From Ancylobacter defluvii (GTDB lineage: Bacteria > Pseudomonadota > Alphaproteobacteria > Rhizobiales > Xanthobacteraceae), in NCBI RefSeq assembly GCF_018390605.1, contig NZ_JAHBGD010000013.1, positions 156,453 through 220,452 on the forward strand: 64,000 nucleotides of DNA, given 5' to 3'. Position 1 is the stretch's first letter, and the number at the start of each line of letters is the position of its first letter. Position numbers and translations under genes: made by a program. The notes below the pieces were generated by a model. It did no database searches. It had not been told where the DNA came from and saw only the letters and a program-made list of their open reading frames with translations. Shown here in pieces: positions 7,231 to 16,023 of this stretch.

Positions 7231-8078
7231 CACCCTTCGAACGGCACCACCTTCTGGCGCTGCTCGCCCAGCCCCTCGATGCCGAGCGTCATCACGTCGC
7301 CCGGCTTCAGATAGAGCGGCGGCTTCATGCCGAGCCCGACGCCCGGCGGCGTGCCGGTGATGATCACGTCGCCGACATCGAGCACCATGAACTGGCTGAG
7401 ATAGGACACCAGGAAGTCGACGCCGAAGATCATGGTCGCGGTGGAGCCGCGCTGGCGCCGCTCGCCGTTCACGTCGCACCACATGGCGAGCTTCTGCACG
7501 TCGTCGATCTCGTCCGGGGTGGCGAGGAAGGGGCCGAGCGGCCCGAAGGTCTCGCAGCTCTTGCCCTTGATCCACTGGCCGCCGCGCTCGATCTGGAAAG
7601 CGCGCTCGGAGACGTCGTTGGCGAGGCAGAAGCCGGCGATATGCGCCCGCGCATCAGCTTCGTCGACATAGCGGGCGCGCGAGCCGATGACGATGCCGAG
7701 TTCCACCTCCCAGTCGAGCTTGGTCGAGCCCTTGGGCTGGATCACGTCGTCATTCGGCCCGACGATGCAGTTCGGCGCCTTGGAGAACAGCACCGGCTCG
7801 GCCGGGATCGCCATGCCGGATTCCTCGGCATGATCGGCATAGTTGAGCCCGACGGCGATGAAGTGGCCGGGCCGCGCCACGCAGGCGCCGAGCCGCACGC
7901 CCGGCGGCGCCGCCGGCAGCGAAGCCGGCTCGATCGCCTTGAGCCGCGCGAGGCCGGCAGGGGTAAGCGCCGCGCCGCCGATATCGTCCACCACCCCGCT
8001 CAGGTCGCGCACCACGTCATTGGCGTCGAGCAGGCCGGGCTTCTCCTCTCCGGGAGCGCCGAAACGCACCAGTCTCAT
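7230..8078 (-). CDS. Fumarylacetoacetate hydrolase (FAH) family protein
   Basis: Protein of 282 aa: a short N-terminal domain (residues 1-60) followed by the FAH catalytic fold. Visible family motifs are VGLNYADHAEE, LDWEVELGIVIG (metal-ligand glutamates), FCLANDVSERAFQ, and the C-terminal DVIITGTPPGVGLGM. Such enzymes hydrolyse or decarboxylate acylpyruvates and 2-keto-3-deoxy sugar acids with Mg2+ or Mn2+ (for example 2,4-diketo-3-deoxy-L-fuconate hydrolase). The exact substrate is not determinable. The ATG at 8078 is preceded by GAGGA; the frame is open to 8255 but the extra residues are non-family. It is divergent from the LysE exporter and convergent with usp. Confidence 0.88.
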   Translation of the reverse strand: MRLVRFGAPGEEKPGLLDANDVVRDLSGVVDDIGGAALTPAGLARLKAIEPASLPAAPPGVRLGACVARPGHFIAVGLNYADHAEESGMAIPAEPVLFSKAPNCIVGPNDDVIQPKGSTKLDWEVELGIVIGSRARYVDEADARAHIAGFCLANDVSERAFQIERGGQWIKGKSCETFGPLGPFLATPDEIDDVQKLAMWCDVNGERRQRGSTATMIFGVDFLVSYLSQFMVLDVGDVIITGTPPGVGLGMKPPLYLKPGDVMTLGIEGLGEQRQKVVPFEG

Positions 8079-8281
8079 TCCGTCATCCTCACTTTGATCG
8101 GGCGGGCGCGGATCATCGTCCGGCCGGCGGCGCGAGGCAACCCGGCCCGGTTCTCCCCTTTGCGTCCCCGGATCGAATCCTCCTGTTCGAATCCCCCGGT
8201 CGATTTCGGGTTGCGGCGCGGCCTCGTCGTCACTAGCTCTGGCGTCGGCGGCCATGGGTGCCGCCCCCGGATGGTGTCCCT

Positions 8282-8875
8282 GTGAGCGTGCCGATCCTCT
8301 CCCTCATCCTGTTCGGCCTCGCCGGCGGCATCACGCCCGGACCGAACAACATGATCTCGGCCGGCACCGGCGCCGCTTTCGGCTTCCGCCGCACCGTGCC
8401 GCAGATCGTCGGCGTCGCCGTCGGCTTCGCCATCATGGTGATCGCGGTCGGACTGGGGCTCGGCAGCCTGTTCGTCGCCGTGCCGCAGTTGCACTGGATG
8501 CTGAAGATCGCCGGCGGCGCCTATCTGCTGTTCCTCGCCTGGAAGCTCGCCGGCGCGGCCGGCGGCATCGGCAGCACCGCCATGGAGCGGCCGCCGACCT
8601 TCCTGCAATCGGCGCTGTTCCAATGGGTGAACCCCAAGGCCTGGGCCTTCGCGCTCAGCGTCATTCCGGCCTTCACCACGCCGGGCGGCGACCTCATCGC
8701 CGAGGTGCTGCTGATCGCCCTGGTGCTGGGGCTGCTCAGCCTGCCCTGCCTGGCGGTCTGGGCCGGCTTCGGCGTGCTCATCGGCCGGCTGCTCTCGACG
8801 CCGCGCCAGCATCGCATTCTCAATATCGTCATGGGGTCGCTGGTGGCGCTCAGCGTGGTCACGCTGTTCCTCTGA
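8282..8875 (+). CDS. LysE-family amino acid exporter
   Basis: Inner-membrane protein of about 197 aa with six helices. The family N-terminal signature GGITPGPNNMISAGTGAAFG (about residues 12-31) and QSALFQWVNPKAWAFALSV (mid-protein) identify the LysE/RhtB superfamily, which exports amino acids or small metabolites. I favour the GTG at 8282 (MSVPILSL). Another GTG at 8288 and an upstream in-frame GTG at 8258 are possible, and no start has a clear Shine-Dalgarno. Substrate unknown. The next gene on the same strand begins 118 bases later, after a Pho-box-like sequence, so the two are probably separate transcripts. Confidence 0.88.
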   Translation: MSVPILSLILFGLAGGITPGPNNMISAGTGAAFGFRRTVPQIVGVAVGFAIMVIAVGLGLGSLFVAVPQLHWMLKIAGGAYLLFLAWKLAGAAGGIGSTAMERPPTFLQSALFQWVNPKAWAFALSVIPAFTTPGGDLIAEVLLIALVLGLLSLPCLAVWAGFGVLIGRLLSTPRQHRILNIVMGSLVALSVVTLFL

Positions 8876-8891
8876 TTCCGCGATGCGGCAA

Positions 8892-8909
8892 CCGTCATAA
8901 AAGCGTGAT
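8892..8909 (+). promoter_or_regulatory. Pho-box-like sequence upstream of the plcP-agt pair
   Basis: CCGTCAT-AAAA-GCGTGAT resembles the PhoB box, two CTGTCAT-type 7-mers separated by a 4-base AT spacer. The left repeat matches 6 of 7 and the right 4 of 7 positions, and the spacer AAAA is typical. It lies 84 bases before the metallophosphoesterase start. The match is suggestive because PlcP and Agt homologues elsewhere are induced by phosphate starvation. PhoB binding is inferred. Confidence 0.45.
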
Positions 8910-8993
8910 CCGAGTCGGGCTATGTGCCACCATGACCCTATGGAAGCGCCAGCCTGGCTCTGCTGCGGCGCGATGACGGGGAGGTCCTTCACG

Positions 8994-9800
8994 ATGAACG
9001 ACGCACCCGACGCGCGGCACTACCGCTCCATCTTCCTGTCCGACGTGCATCTGGGCACCAAAGGGTGCCAGGCGGACATGCTGCTGGATTTCCTGCGCTG
9101 GCATGAGGCCGATACCATCTACCTCGTCGGCGACATCGTCGACGGCTGGCGGCTGCGCACCGGCTGGTATTGGCCGCAGGCGCATAATGACGTGGTGCAG
9201 AAGCTGCTGCGCAAGGGGCGCAAGGGCGCGCGCATCGTCTATCTGCCGGGCAACCACGACGAATTCCTCCGCGACTATTACGGCAGCCATTTCGGCGGCA
9301 TCGAAGTGGTGGAAACCGCCATTCACGAGGCGGCCGACGGCAGGCGCTTCCTCATCATCCATGGCGACGTCTTCGACGTCGTGGTGCGCCATGCCAAATG
9401 GCTCGCCTTCCTCGGCGACGGCGCCTACACCGCCGCGCTCGGCGTCAACACCTATCTCAACTGGGTGCGCCGCAAGCTCGGCTTCCCCTACTGGTCGCTG
9501 AGCCAGTGGGCCAAGCTCAAGGTGAAGAACGCGGTGAACTTCATCGGCCGCTTCGAGGAAGCGGTGGCGAACGAGGCGCGTCGGCACAAGGTGGACGGCG
9601 TCATCTGCGGCCACATCCACCACGCCGTCATGCATGACCGCTTCGGCGTCGACTATCTCAATTGCGGCGACTGGGTGGAGAGCTGCACCGCCATCGTCGA
9701 GCATCCCGACGGCCGCTTCGAGATGATAGACTGGGCGCGCCGGTCCCGCGAAGGCGTCAACGAGCCGCTCGCGCTTCCCGCCCCGAAAGTCGCCGCCTAA
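8994..9800 (+). CDS. Metallophosphoesterase, PlcP-like (LpxH-related)
   Basis: Calcineurin-like phosphoesterase of 268 aa with the full set of metal motifs: SDVHLG (D-x-H), GDIVDGW (GD), LPGNHDE (GNH[DE]), IHGDVFD and the C-terminal GHIHH. Automated annotation would call it UDP-2,3-diacylglucosamine diphosphatase. However, the segment HLGTKGCQADMLLDFL and the overlapping downstream glycosyltransferase fit the rhizobial PlcP type, a phospholipase C that releases diacylglycerol from membrane phospholipids during phosphate starvation. The ATG at 8994 follows GGGGAGG; upstream in-frame ATGs at 8922 and 8973 are less likely. Its TAA stop overlaps the next ATG by one base (TAATG), implying translational coupling. 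The catalytic role is family-based; the PlcP assignment is inference. Confidence 0.8.
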   Translation: MNDAPDARHYRSIFLSDVHLGTKGCQADMLLDFLRWHEADTIYLVGDIVDGWRLRTGWYWPQAHNDVVQKLLRKGRKGARIVYLPGNHDEFLRDYYGSHFGGIEVVETAIHEAADGRRFLIIHGDVFDVVVRHAKWLAFLGDGAYTAALGVNTYLNWVRRKLGFPYWSLSQWAKLKVKNAVNFIGRFEEAVANEARRHKVDGVICGHIHHAVMHDRFGVDYLNCGDWVESCTAIVEHPDGRFEMIDWARRSREGVNEPLALPAPKVAA

Positions 9801-10873
9801 TGCACATTCTCATCGCCACCGATGCCTGGACCCCGCAGGTCAACGGCGTGGTCCGCTCGCTGGAGCACACGGCCCACGAAGCCGCCTCCTTCGGTGCGCG
9901 CGTCTCCTTCCTGACGCCGCAGGATTTCCGCACCGTGCCGATGCCCACCTATCCCGAGGTGCGGCTGGCGCTGGCGACGCGCGCCATGGTGGCGCGGCGG
10001 ATGAACGATATCGGCGCCGATTTCGTGCATATCGCCACCGAGGGGCCGATCGGCGTGCTGGCGCGCCGGGTGTGCCTGTCGCGCGGGCGGGTGTTCACCA
10101 CCAGCTACCACACCCGGTTTCCGGAATATCTCGCCGCCCGCGCCCCGGTGCCGCGGGCGCTCTCCTATGCCTGGCTGCGGCGCTTCCACAATGCCGGCGC
10201 CGGCATCATGGTGGCGACCCAGACCATCGAGACCGAGCTGAGGAAGCGCGGCTTCCTGCGGCTGATGCACTGGACCCGCGGCGTCGATTCCGAGCTGTTC
10301 CGCCCGCGCGACGAGGTGGAGCGCGCCGCCGACCGGCAGATCGACCCGCTGCTCGACCTGCCGCGGCCGATCTTCCTCTATGTCGGCCGGGTGGCGGTGG
10401 AGAAGAACATCGGCGCCTTCCTCGATCTCGATCTGCCCGGCAGCAAGCTGGTGGTCGGCGACGGCCCGGCCCGCGCCGAGCTGCAGGCCAAGCACCCCAA
10501 TGCCCGCTTCCTCGGCCTGCGCGAGGGGGCCGCGCTGGCCCGCGCCTATGCGGCGGCGGATGTCTTCGTGTTCCCGAGCCTCACCGACACCTTCGGCATC
10601 GTGCTTTTGGAAGCGCTGGCCAGCGGCCTGCCGGTCGCCGCCTTCCCGGTCGCCGGCCCGCTCGACGTCATCGGCTCGGCCCCGGCGGAGGCGCCGGTCG
10701 GCGTGCTCGACAACGATCTGCGCCGCGCGGCGCTGGCGGCGCTGGAGATCGGGCGGGAGGCGCCCCGCGCCTTCGCGCTGCGCCACAGCTGGCGGGCCTG
10801 CACCAAGCAGTTCCTCGACAATGTCGCGCAGGCGCAAACCGCCGCCGACAGCGCCCGCGCCCTCGCCGGCTGA
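9800..10873 (+). CDS. GT4-family glycosyltransferase, Agt/MgtA-like
   Basis: Glycosyltransferase of 357 aa with a GT-B fold. The N-terminal domain opens with HILIATDAWTPQVNGVVRSL, and the C-terminal domain contains FLYVGRVAVEKNIGAFLDLD and the nucleotide-sugar motif VFPSLTDTFGIVLLEALASGLPVA (EX7E type). It belongs to the group that includes mannosyltransferase MgtA and sulfoquinovosyl/glycolipid synthases. Coupled to the PlcP-like gene by a TAATG overlap, it would use the released diacylglycerol to make phosphorus-free glycolipids, as described for the Agt enzymes of Agrobacterium and marine alphaproteobacteria. The sugar donor (UDP-Glc, UDP-Gal or UDP-GlcA) cannot be told from the sequence. 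General GT4 assignment is firm; lipid remodelling is inference. Confidence 0.82.
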   Translation: MHILIATDAWTPQVNGVVRSLEHTAHEAASFGARVSFLTPQDFRTVPMPTYPEVRLALATRAMVARRMNDIGADFVHIATEGPIGVLARRVCLSRGRVFTTSYHTRFPEYLAARAPVPRALSYAWLRRFHNAGAGIMVATQTIETELRKRGFLRLMHWTRGVDSELFRPRDEVERAADRQIDPLLDLPRPIFLYVGRVAVEKNIGAFLDLDLPGSKLVVGDGPARAELQAKHPNARFLGLREGAALARAYAAADVFVFPSLTDTFGIVLLEALASGLPVAAFPVAGPLDVIGSAPAEAPVGVLDNDLRRAALAALEIGREAPRAFALRHSWRACTKQFLDNVAQAQTAADSARALAG

Positions 10874-10967
10874 ACCTCGCTCCGCACGAAACACGCGCGA
10901 CGACGCACGCCTCCGGCAAGCCGCGCCAGCAAACGGCGCAGGGCCGGGCGCGATCCCGAGCCCAGCC

Positions 10968-11969
10968 TCAGGCCGGCTGCGCCGCCGCGAAGTCGATGCA
11001 GCGCTGGAACATCGCGGCGTCGACATTGCCGCCGGACAGCACCACCGCCGCCACCTTGCCGGTCAGGTCGATCTTGCCGGCCAGCACCGCGGCCAGCGCC
11101 ACCGCCCCGCCGGGTTCCACGACCAGCTTCAGTTCCTCGAAGGCGAAGGCCACCGCCCGCATCACCTCTTCGTCGGTGGCCGCCACGCCCTCGCCGACCA
11201 GCTGCGAGGAGATCTGGAAGGTCAGCTGCCCCGGCGTCGGCGCCAGCAGCGCGTCGCAGATCGAGCCGGCGACGCGGTTGTTGCGCTCGCGCCCGCCGGA
11301 GCGGAAGGAGCGTGCATGATCGTCGAAGCCGGCCGGCTCGGCGGTCAGCACCCGCGCATCGGGAAACATCTCCTTGACCGCCAGCGCGATGCCGGAGATC
11401 AGCCCGCCGCCGGAGGCGTTGGAGATCACCACATCCGGCTCGAGGTCGCGCCCCGACAGGTCGCGCACGATCTCCAGCCCCACCGTCCCCTGCCCGGCGA
11501 TGATGTAGAAATCGTCATAGGGCGGCACGAACACCGCGCCGCGCTCGGTGGCGATGGCATGGGCGATGGCGTCGCGATCCTCGGTCTCGCGGTCATATTC
11601 GACCACTTCGGCACCGAAGGCGATGGTGCGCGCCTTCTTCATCGCCGGCGCGTCCTTGGGCATCACGATCACCGACGGCATGCCCATCAGCGTCGCCGCC
11701 GCCGCCACGCCCTGCGCATGGTTGCCGGAGGAGCAGGCGACCACGCCGCCGGTCTTCTGGCTTTCGGGCAGCCGCGAGATGCGGTTATAGGCGCCGCGGA
11801 ACTTGAACGATCCGGTGCGCTGCAACGGCTCGGCCTTGAGGAACACCCGCCCGCCGGTGAGCGCGTCGAGGCGCGCCGAGTTCAGCAGCGGGGTGCGCAC
11901 CGCCACGCCGTGCAGGCGATCGGCGGCGGAAACGACATCGTCGAAATTGGGGAGAAGCGGCTCGGTCAT
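10968..11969 (-). CDS. Threonine/hydroxyaspartate dehydratase-like PLP enzyme
   Basis: Fold-type II PLP enzyme of 333 aa. The PLP lysine lies in GSFKFRGAYN (about residue 55), followed by ACSSGNHAQGVA (substrate loop), SNASGGGLISG (phosphate-binding glycines) and VVLSGGNVD at the C-terminus. It lacks the C-terminal ACT domain of biosynthetic IlvA, so it belongs to the short catabolic threonine/serine dehydratase, serine racemase or threo-3-hydroxyaspartate ammonia-lyase group. Specificity among these is not decidable by eye. It is convergent with the glycosyltransferase and divergent from an XRE-cupin regulator that may control it. Confidence 0.88.
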   Translation of the reverse strand: MTEPLLPNFDDVVSAADRLHGVAVRTPLLNSARLDALTGGRVFLKAEPLQRTGSFKFRGAYNRISRLPESQKTGGVVACSSGNHAQGVAAAATLMGMPSVIVMPKDAPAMKKARTIAFGAEVVEYDRETEDRDAIAHAIATERGAVFVPPYDDFYIIAGQGTVGLEIVRDLSGRDLEPDVVISNASGGGLISGIALAVKEMFPDARVLTAEPAGFDDHARSFRSGGRERNNRVAGSICDALLAPTPGQLTFQISSQLVGEGVAATDEEVMRAVAFAFEELKLVVEPGGAVALAAVLAGKIDLTGKVAAVVLSGGNVDAAMFQRCIDFAAAQPA

Positions 11970-12129
11970 GCCGGCAACTTACCCTCCCCCGAAAGATTGC
12001 GCACCGTCCATGTCGTTGCACCATTGGCTGAGCACAACATTGTTCGCACCGTCGCTTCGTCAGGCCCACGTGCTTGCGCCGCCGGGGGACGCCGCCGTAA
12101 AATTCGGCTCCATAGAGGAAGGAAACAAC

Positions 12130-12750
12130 ATGTCAGGCCGCACGCGCAGCTTGGATCGTGGCGGCATGGAAGCCGGCGCCTTGGCGATCACCGGCCAGCT
12201 CGGCCGCACCATCCAGCGACTGCGCAAGACCTACAATTTGTCGCTTTCCGAGCTCTCCGAGCAGTCCGGGGTGGCGAAGTCGATCATCAGCCAGATCGAG
12301 CGCAACGAGACCAATCCGACGCTGGCCACGGTCTGGCGGCTGTCGCAGGCGCTGGACGTTTCCATCGAGCGTTTCCTCGCCGCCACCGATGACGAGCCCT
12401 TCGTCGAGCACCTCACCCGCGCCGACACGCCGATCCTGGTCTCCGAGGACGGCAAGTGCCGCCTCACCATCACCGGCTGGATCAAGACGGTGGAATGGCT
12501 GCAATGGTTCGACTTCGTTGCCGAACCCGGCGGCGAGCTGGTGTCCGACGGCCACCAGCGCGGCTCCATCGAATGCCTGTCGGTGCTCTCCGGCGAGTTG
12601 CAGGTGGAATGCGCCGATGTCACCGAACTCGCCCGCGCCGGCGAGACTCTGCGCTATCGCTGCGACCGCCGCCATGTCATCCGCAACACCGGCACCGAGC
12701 CGGCGCACGCCACCATGGTGTGCCTGCTGAAGGCCGCCGTGCTGGACTGA
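12130..12750 (+). CDS. XRE-family transcriptional regulator with C-terminal cupin
   Basis: Protein of 206 aa. An N-terminal helix-turn-helix (LGRTIQRLRKTYNLSLSELS, then VAKSIISQIERNETNPTLAT, residues about 24-75) is followed by a cupin sensor domain (about 100-200). This is the architecture of PuuR/SutR-type regulators of amino acid, polyamine or sulfur metabolism. The ATG at 12130 is preceded by GAGGAAGG; the open frame reaches back to 11803 but overlaps the divergent dehydratase gene. Its divergent position suggests that it regulates the dehydratase, itself, or both. The effector is unknown. A strong bidirectional terminator follows. Confidence 0.9.
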   Translation: MSGRTRSLDRGGMEAGALAITGQLGRTIQRLRKTYNLSLSELSEQSGVAKSIISQIERNETNPTLATVWRLSQALDVSIERFLAATDDEPFVEHLTRADTPILVSEDGKCRLTITGWIKTVEWLQWFDFVAEPGGELVSDGHQRGSIECLSVLSGELQVECADVTELARAGETLRYRCDRRHVIRNTGTEPAHATMVCLLKAAVLD

Positions 12751-12771
12751 GCCCTGAAGCTCCCGACATGA

Positions 12772-12806
12772 AAAAGGCCCCGTTGCCGACGGCAGCGGGG
12801 CCTTTT
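12772..12806. terminator. Bidirectional intrinsic terminator
   Basis: AAAAGGCCCCG...CGGGGCCTTTT forms a long stem (with inner TGCCG/CGGCA pairing) flanked by A-rich and T-rich runs on both sides (CCTTTTCTTTGTT to the right). It lies between the convergent XRE-cupin gene and the RND permease gene and should terminate both. Confidence 0.92.
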
Positions 12807-12826
12807 CTTTGTTCTGGCGACGGGTG

Positions 12827-15800
12827 TCAGTGCGCGGCGTTCGCCGCCGCCGCCCTCGCCTCTTCCTTGCGGGCGCGCCGCTTCTCGCCGAAGCTCGCCA
12901 GCCAGCGGCACACCACATAGAAGGTCGGGGTGAACAGCAGGCCGAAGAAGGTCACGCCGATCATGCCGGAGAACACCGCCGTGCCGAGCGCCTGACGCAG
13001 CTCCGAGCCGGCGCCGGTGGCGATCACCAGCGGCACAACGCCGAGAATGAAGGCCAGCGAGGTCATGATGATCGGCCGCAGGCGCAGCTGGGCGGCCTGG
13101 GTCGCCGCCTCGAAGCGGCTGGATCCCCGGTCCTCCAGCTGCTTGGCGAATTCCACGATCAGGATCGCGTTTTTCGCCGCAAGGCCGATCAGCACGATGA
13201 AGCCCACCTGGCTCAGGATGTTGTTGTCCTGCCCCCTGATGAGAATGCCCGCCACCGCCGCGATCAGACACATCGGGACGATGAGAATGACCGCAAGGGG
13301 CAATGTCAGGCTCTCATACTGTGCCGCCAGCACCAGGAAGACGAACACCACGCCGAGCCCGAAGGCAAAGATCGCCGTGTTGCCCGCCCGCACCTGCTGG
13401 TAGGCCAGCGCCGTCCACTCATAGGCGAAGCCGTCCGGCAGCGTCTCGGCGGCGATCTGCTGCATCAGCTGGATCGCCTGCCCCTGCGAGATGCCGGCGA
13501 CGTCGCCGTCGAGTTCCGCCGCCGGATAGAGGTTGTAGCGCGGCACCCGGAAGGGACCGGAGATGTCCCGCACCGTGGCGAAGGAGCCGAACGGCACCGT
13601 CTCGCCATTGGCGTTCTTCACCCTGAGTCTCAGCACGTCTTCCGGCGTCAGGCGATGGGGCGCATCCGCCTGCGCCTGCACCCGGTAGGTGCGGCCGAAC
13701 AGGTTGAAGTCGTTGACATAGGTGGAGCCGATATAGGTCTGCAGCGTCGCGAAGGCATCGGCCATGTTGATGCCGAGCATCTGCGCCTTGGTGCGGTCGA
13801 TGTCGAGGAACAGCTGCGGCGTCGAGGTCTCGAACAGCGAATAGACCTGCCGCAGCCCCGGCGTCTGGTTGGCCCGTCCCATCATGGCGTAGACCGCGCC
13901 CTGCAGCGCGTCGTAGCCGCGCCCGCCCCGGTCCTCGATCATCATGCGGTAGCCGCCGGCATTGCCGATGCCGTTCACCGGCGGCGGCATGACCACGATC
14001 ATGAAGGCTTCCTGGATGGCGCCGAGCTTGCCGAACAGCGCGCCCTGGATCGCCGCCGCCGACTGGCCGGGATGCTTGGCCCGCTCGTCCGCCGGCCCGA
14101 GGATCACGAACATGGCGCCGGCATTCGGCGCGTTGGTGAAGGTCGCGCCGGAGAAGCCGACAATGTTCACCACATGGGCGACGCCCGGCGTGGCAAGCAC
14201 TTCCTTGGCCGCGCGGGTCATCACCTCATTGGTGCGCGAGAGCGCGGCGCCGCCCGGCAGCTGCGAGGCGACGATCAGATAGCCGCGGTCCTGCGCCGGG
14301 ATGAAGCCCTGCGGGGTCGAGCGGAACATCTCGAAGCCGCCGGCGAGAATGACGCCATAGACGATCAGCACCAGCACCGCGAAGCGCATCAGCCGGCCGG
14401 TCAGCCAGGCATAGCCGTGCGACAGCCCGTTGAAGCCCTTGTTGAAGTAGTGGAAGAAGCCGGTGATCGGCCGGGCGTACCAGGCCGGCTTGTGGTCGGG
14501 GTCGTGCGCCTTCAGCAGCAGCGCGCACATCGCCGGCGACAGCGTCAGCGACACCAGCAGCGAGATCAGCGTCGAGCCGGCGATGGTCAGCGCGAACTGG
14601 CGGTAGAACTCGCCGGAAATGCCGGTGATGAAGGCCGAGGGAATGAACACCGAGGCCAGCACCAGCGAGATCGCGACCAGCGCGCCGCCCACCTCGTCCA
14701 TGGTCTTGTAGGCCGCATCGCGTGGCGACAGACCCGTCGAAATATTGTGCTCGACGCTCTCCACCACCACGATCGCGTCGTCGACCACGATGCCGATGGC
14801 GAGCACGAGGCCGAACAGCGACAGGTTGTTCAGCGAGAAGCCGAACAGGCTCATGATGAAGAAGGTGCCGATCAGCGACACCGGAATGGCGAGGATCGGA
14901 ATGATCGCCGCGCGCCAGGATTGCAGGAACAGCACCACCACGATGACGACCAGTATGATCGCCTCGAAGATGGTGTGCTCCACCGCGCGCACGGATTCGG
15001 CGATGAACTGCGTCGGGTTGTAGGCGGTCGAATAGGCGATGCCGGCCGGGAAGCCCTCGGCGATGCGCTTGATCTCCGCCTCGATCGCCTGGCCGGTGGA
15101 CAGCGCATTGGAGCCGGGAAGCTGGAAGATGCCGAGCGCCACCGAGGGCTTGGAGTCGAAATAGGAGATCGAGGAATTGTCCTGCCCCTCGATGTCGATC
15201 CGCGCGACGTCGCGCAGCCGCACCACGGCGGCGCCGGACTGGCGCACCACGATGTTGCCGAACTCCTCAGGCGTCGACAGGCGGCCGAGCGTGCGCACCG
15301 CCACCTGGAAGGCGAGTTGCTTTTCCACCGGCGGGGCGTTCAGCACGCCGGAGGCCACCTGCACGTTCTGCGCCTGCAGGGCGGCGGTGATGTCGGTGGG
15401 AGCGAGGTTCAGCGCCTGTAGCTTCTGCGGATCGAGCCAGACCTGCATCGCATAGTCGCGCGAGCCGAACACGGTGATCGAGCCGACGCCCGGCACGCGC
15501 TGCAACTGGTCCTTGATCTGCAGATTGGCGTAGTTGGAGATGAACAGGCTGTCGCGGGTGTCATCCGGCGAGAACAGGCTCACCACCATCAGGATGTCCG
15601 GCGAGGACTTCGCCACCGTCACGCCGATCTGCTGCACTTCCTGCGGCAGGCGCGGCGTCGCGGTGGCGACGCGGTTCTGCACCTGCACCTGCGCGATGTC
15701 GAGATCGGTGCCGATGTCGAAGGTCACGGCAATGGAGAAGCGGCCATCGGCGGTGGAGTTGGAGGAGATGTAGAGCATCCCCTCCACGCCGTTGATCTGC

Positions 15801-16006
15801 TGTTCGATCGGCGAGACCACGGTATCCGCCACCGTCTCGGCCGAAGCGCCGGGAAACTGGCCGGTGACGTTCACCACCGGCGGAGCGATGTCGGGATATT
15901 GCGCGACGGGGAGCGAGATATAGGCGACCACGCCGAGGATCATCACCACGATGGAAACCACCGAGGCGAAGATCGGGCGATCGATGAAGAAGTGCGAGAA
16001 TTTCAT
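12827..16006 (-). CDS. RND multidrug efflux permease, AcrB/MexB type (HAE1)
   Basis: Inner-membrane proton antiporter of 1059 aa with 12 helices and two large periplasmic loops. It begins FFIDRPIFASVVSIVVM and continues LPVAQYPDIAPP, the HAE1 signature. The proton-relay aspartates sit in helix 4 (LVLAIGIVVDDAIVVVES, about residue 400), and the C-terminal half has GLAAKNAILIVEFA. Full length for the family. It pumps hydrophobic drugs, bile salts or solvents together with the upstream adaptor, from which it is separated by 17 bases. No outer-membrane TolC/OprM gene and no TetR repressor gene is adjacent, so the third component must be encoded elsewhere. The very long open frame on the opposite strand is an artefact of GC-rich codon use. 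Confidence 0.95.
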   Translation of the reverse strand: MKFSHFFIDRPIFASVVSIVVMILGVVAYISLPVAQYPDIAPPVVNVTGQFPGASAETVADTVVSPIEQQINGVEGMLYISSNSTADGRFSIAVTFDIGTDLDIAQVQVQNRVATATPRLPQEVQQIGVTVAKSSPDILMVVSLFSPDDTRDSLFISNYANLQIKDQLQRVPGVGSITVFGSRDYAMQVWLDPQKLQALNLAPTDITAALQAQNVQVASGVLNAPPVEKQLAFQVAVRTLGRLSTPEEFGNIVVRQSGAAVVRLRDVARIDIEGQDNSSISYFDSKPSVALGIFQLPGSNALSTGQAIEAEIKRIAEGFPAGIAYSTAYNPTQFIAESVRAVEHTIFEAIILVVIVVVLFLQSWRAAIIPILAIPVSLIGTFFIMSLFGFSLNNLSLFGLVLAIGIVVDDAIVVVESVEHNISTGLSPRDAAYKTMDEVGGALVAISLVLASVFIPSAFITGISGEFYRQFALTIAGSTLISLLVSLTLSPAMCALLLKAHDPDHKPAWYARPITGFFHYFNKGFNGLSHGYAWLTGRLMRFAVLVLIVYGVILAGGFEMFRSTPQGFIPAQDRGYLIVASQLPGGAALSRTNEVMTRAAKEVLATPGVAHVVNIVGFSGATFTNAPNAGAMFVILGPADERAKHPGQSAAAIQGALFGKLGAIQEAFMIVVMPPPVNGIGNAGGYRMMIEDRGGRGYDALQGAVYAMMGRANQTPGLRQVYSLFETSTPQLFLDIDRTKAQMLGINMADAFATLQTYIGSTYVNDFNLFGRTYRVQAQADAPHRLTPEDVLRLRVKNANGETVPFGSFATVRDISGPFRVPRYNLYPAAELDGDVAGISQGQAIQLMQQIAAETLPDGFAYEWTALAYQQVRAGNTAIFAFGLGVVFVFLVLAAQYESLTLPLAVILIVPMCLIAAVAGILIRGQDNNILSQVGFIVLIGLAAKNAILIVEFAKQLEDRGSSRFEAATQAAQLRLRPIIMTSLAFILGVVPLVIATGAGSELRQALGTAVFSGMIGVTFFGLLFTPTFYVVCRWLASFGEKRRARKEEARAAAANAAH

Positions 16007-16023
16007 GACGGACGCTCCCGCGC

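Noticed and set aside
10380..12392. Plus-strand open frame of 670 codons spanning the glycosyltransferase end, the dehydratase gene and the XRE-cupin start.
   Set aside because: It overlaps three well-supported genes and has no family motif.
12809..15421. Long plus-strand open frame (870 codons) antisense to the RND permease, rich in Arg, His and Gln.
   Set aside because: It is the shadow of a strongly conserved minus-strand gene in GC-rich DNA; composition is low-complexity and shows no domain.
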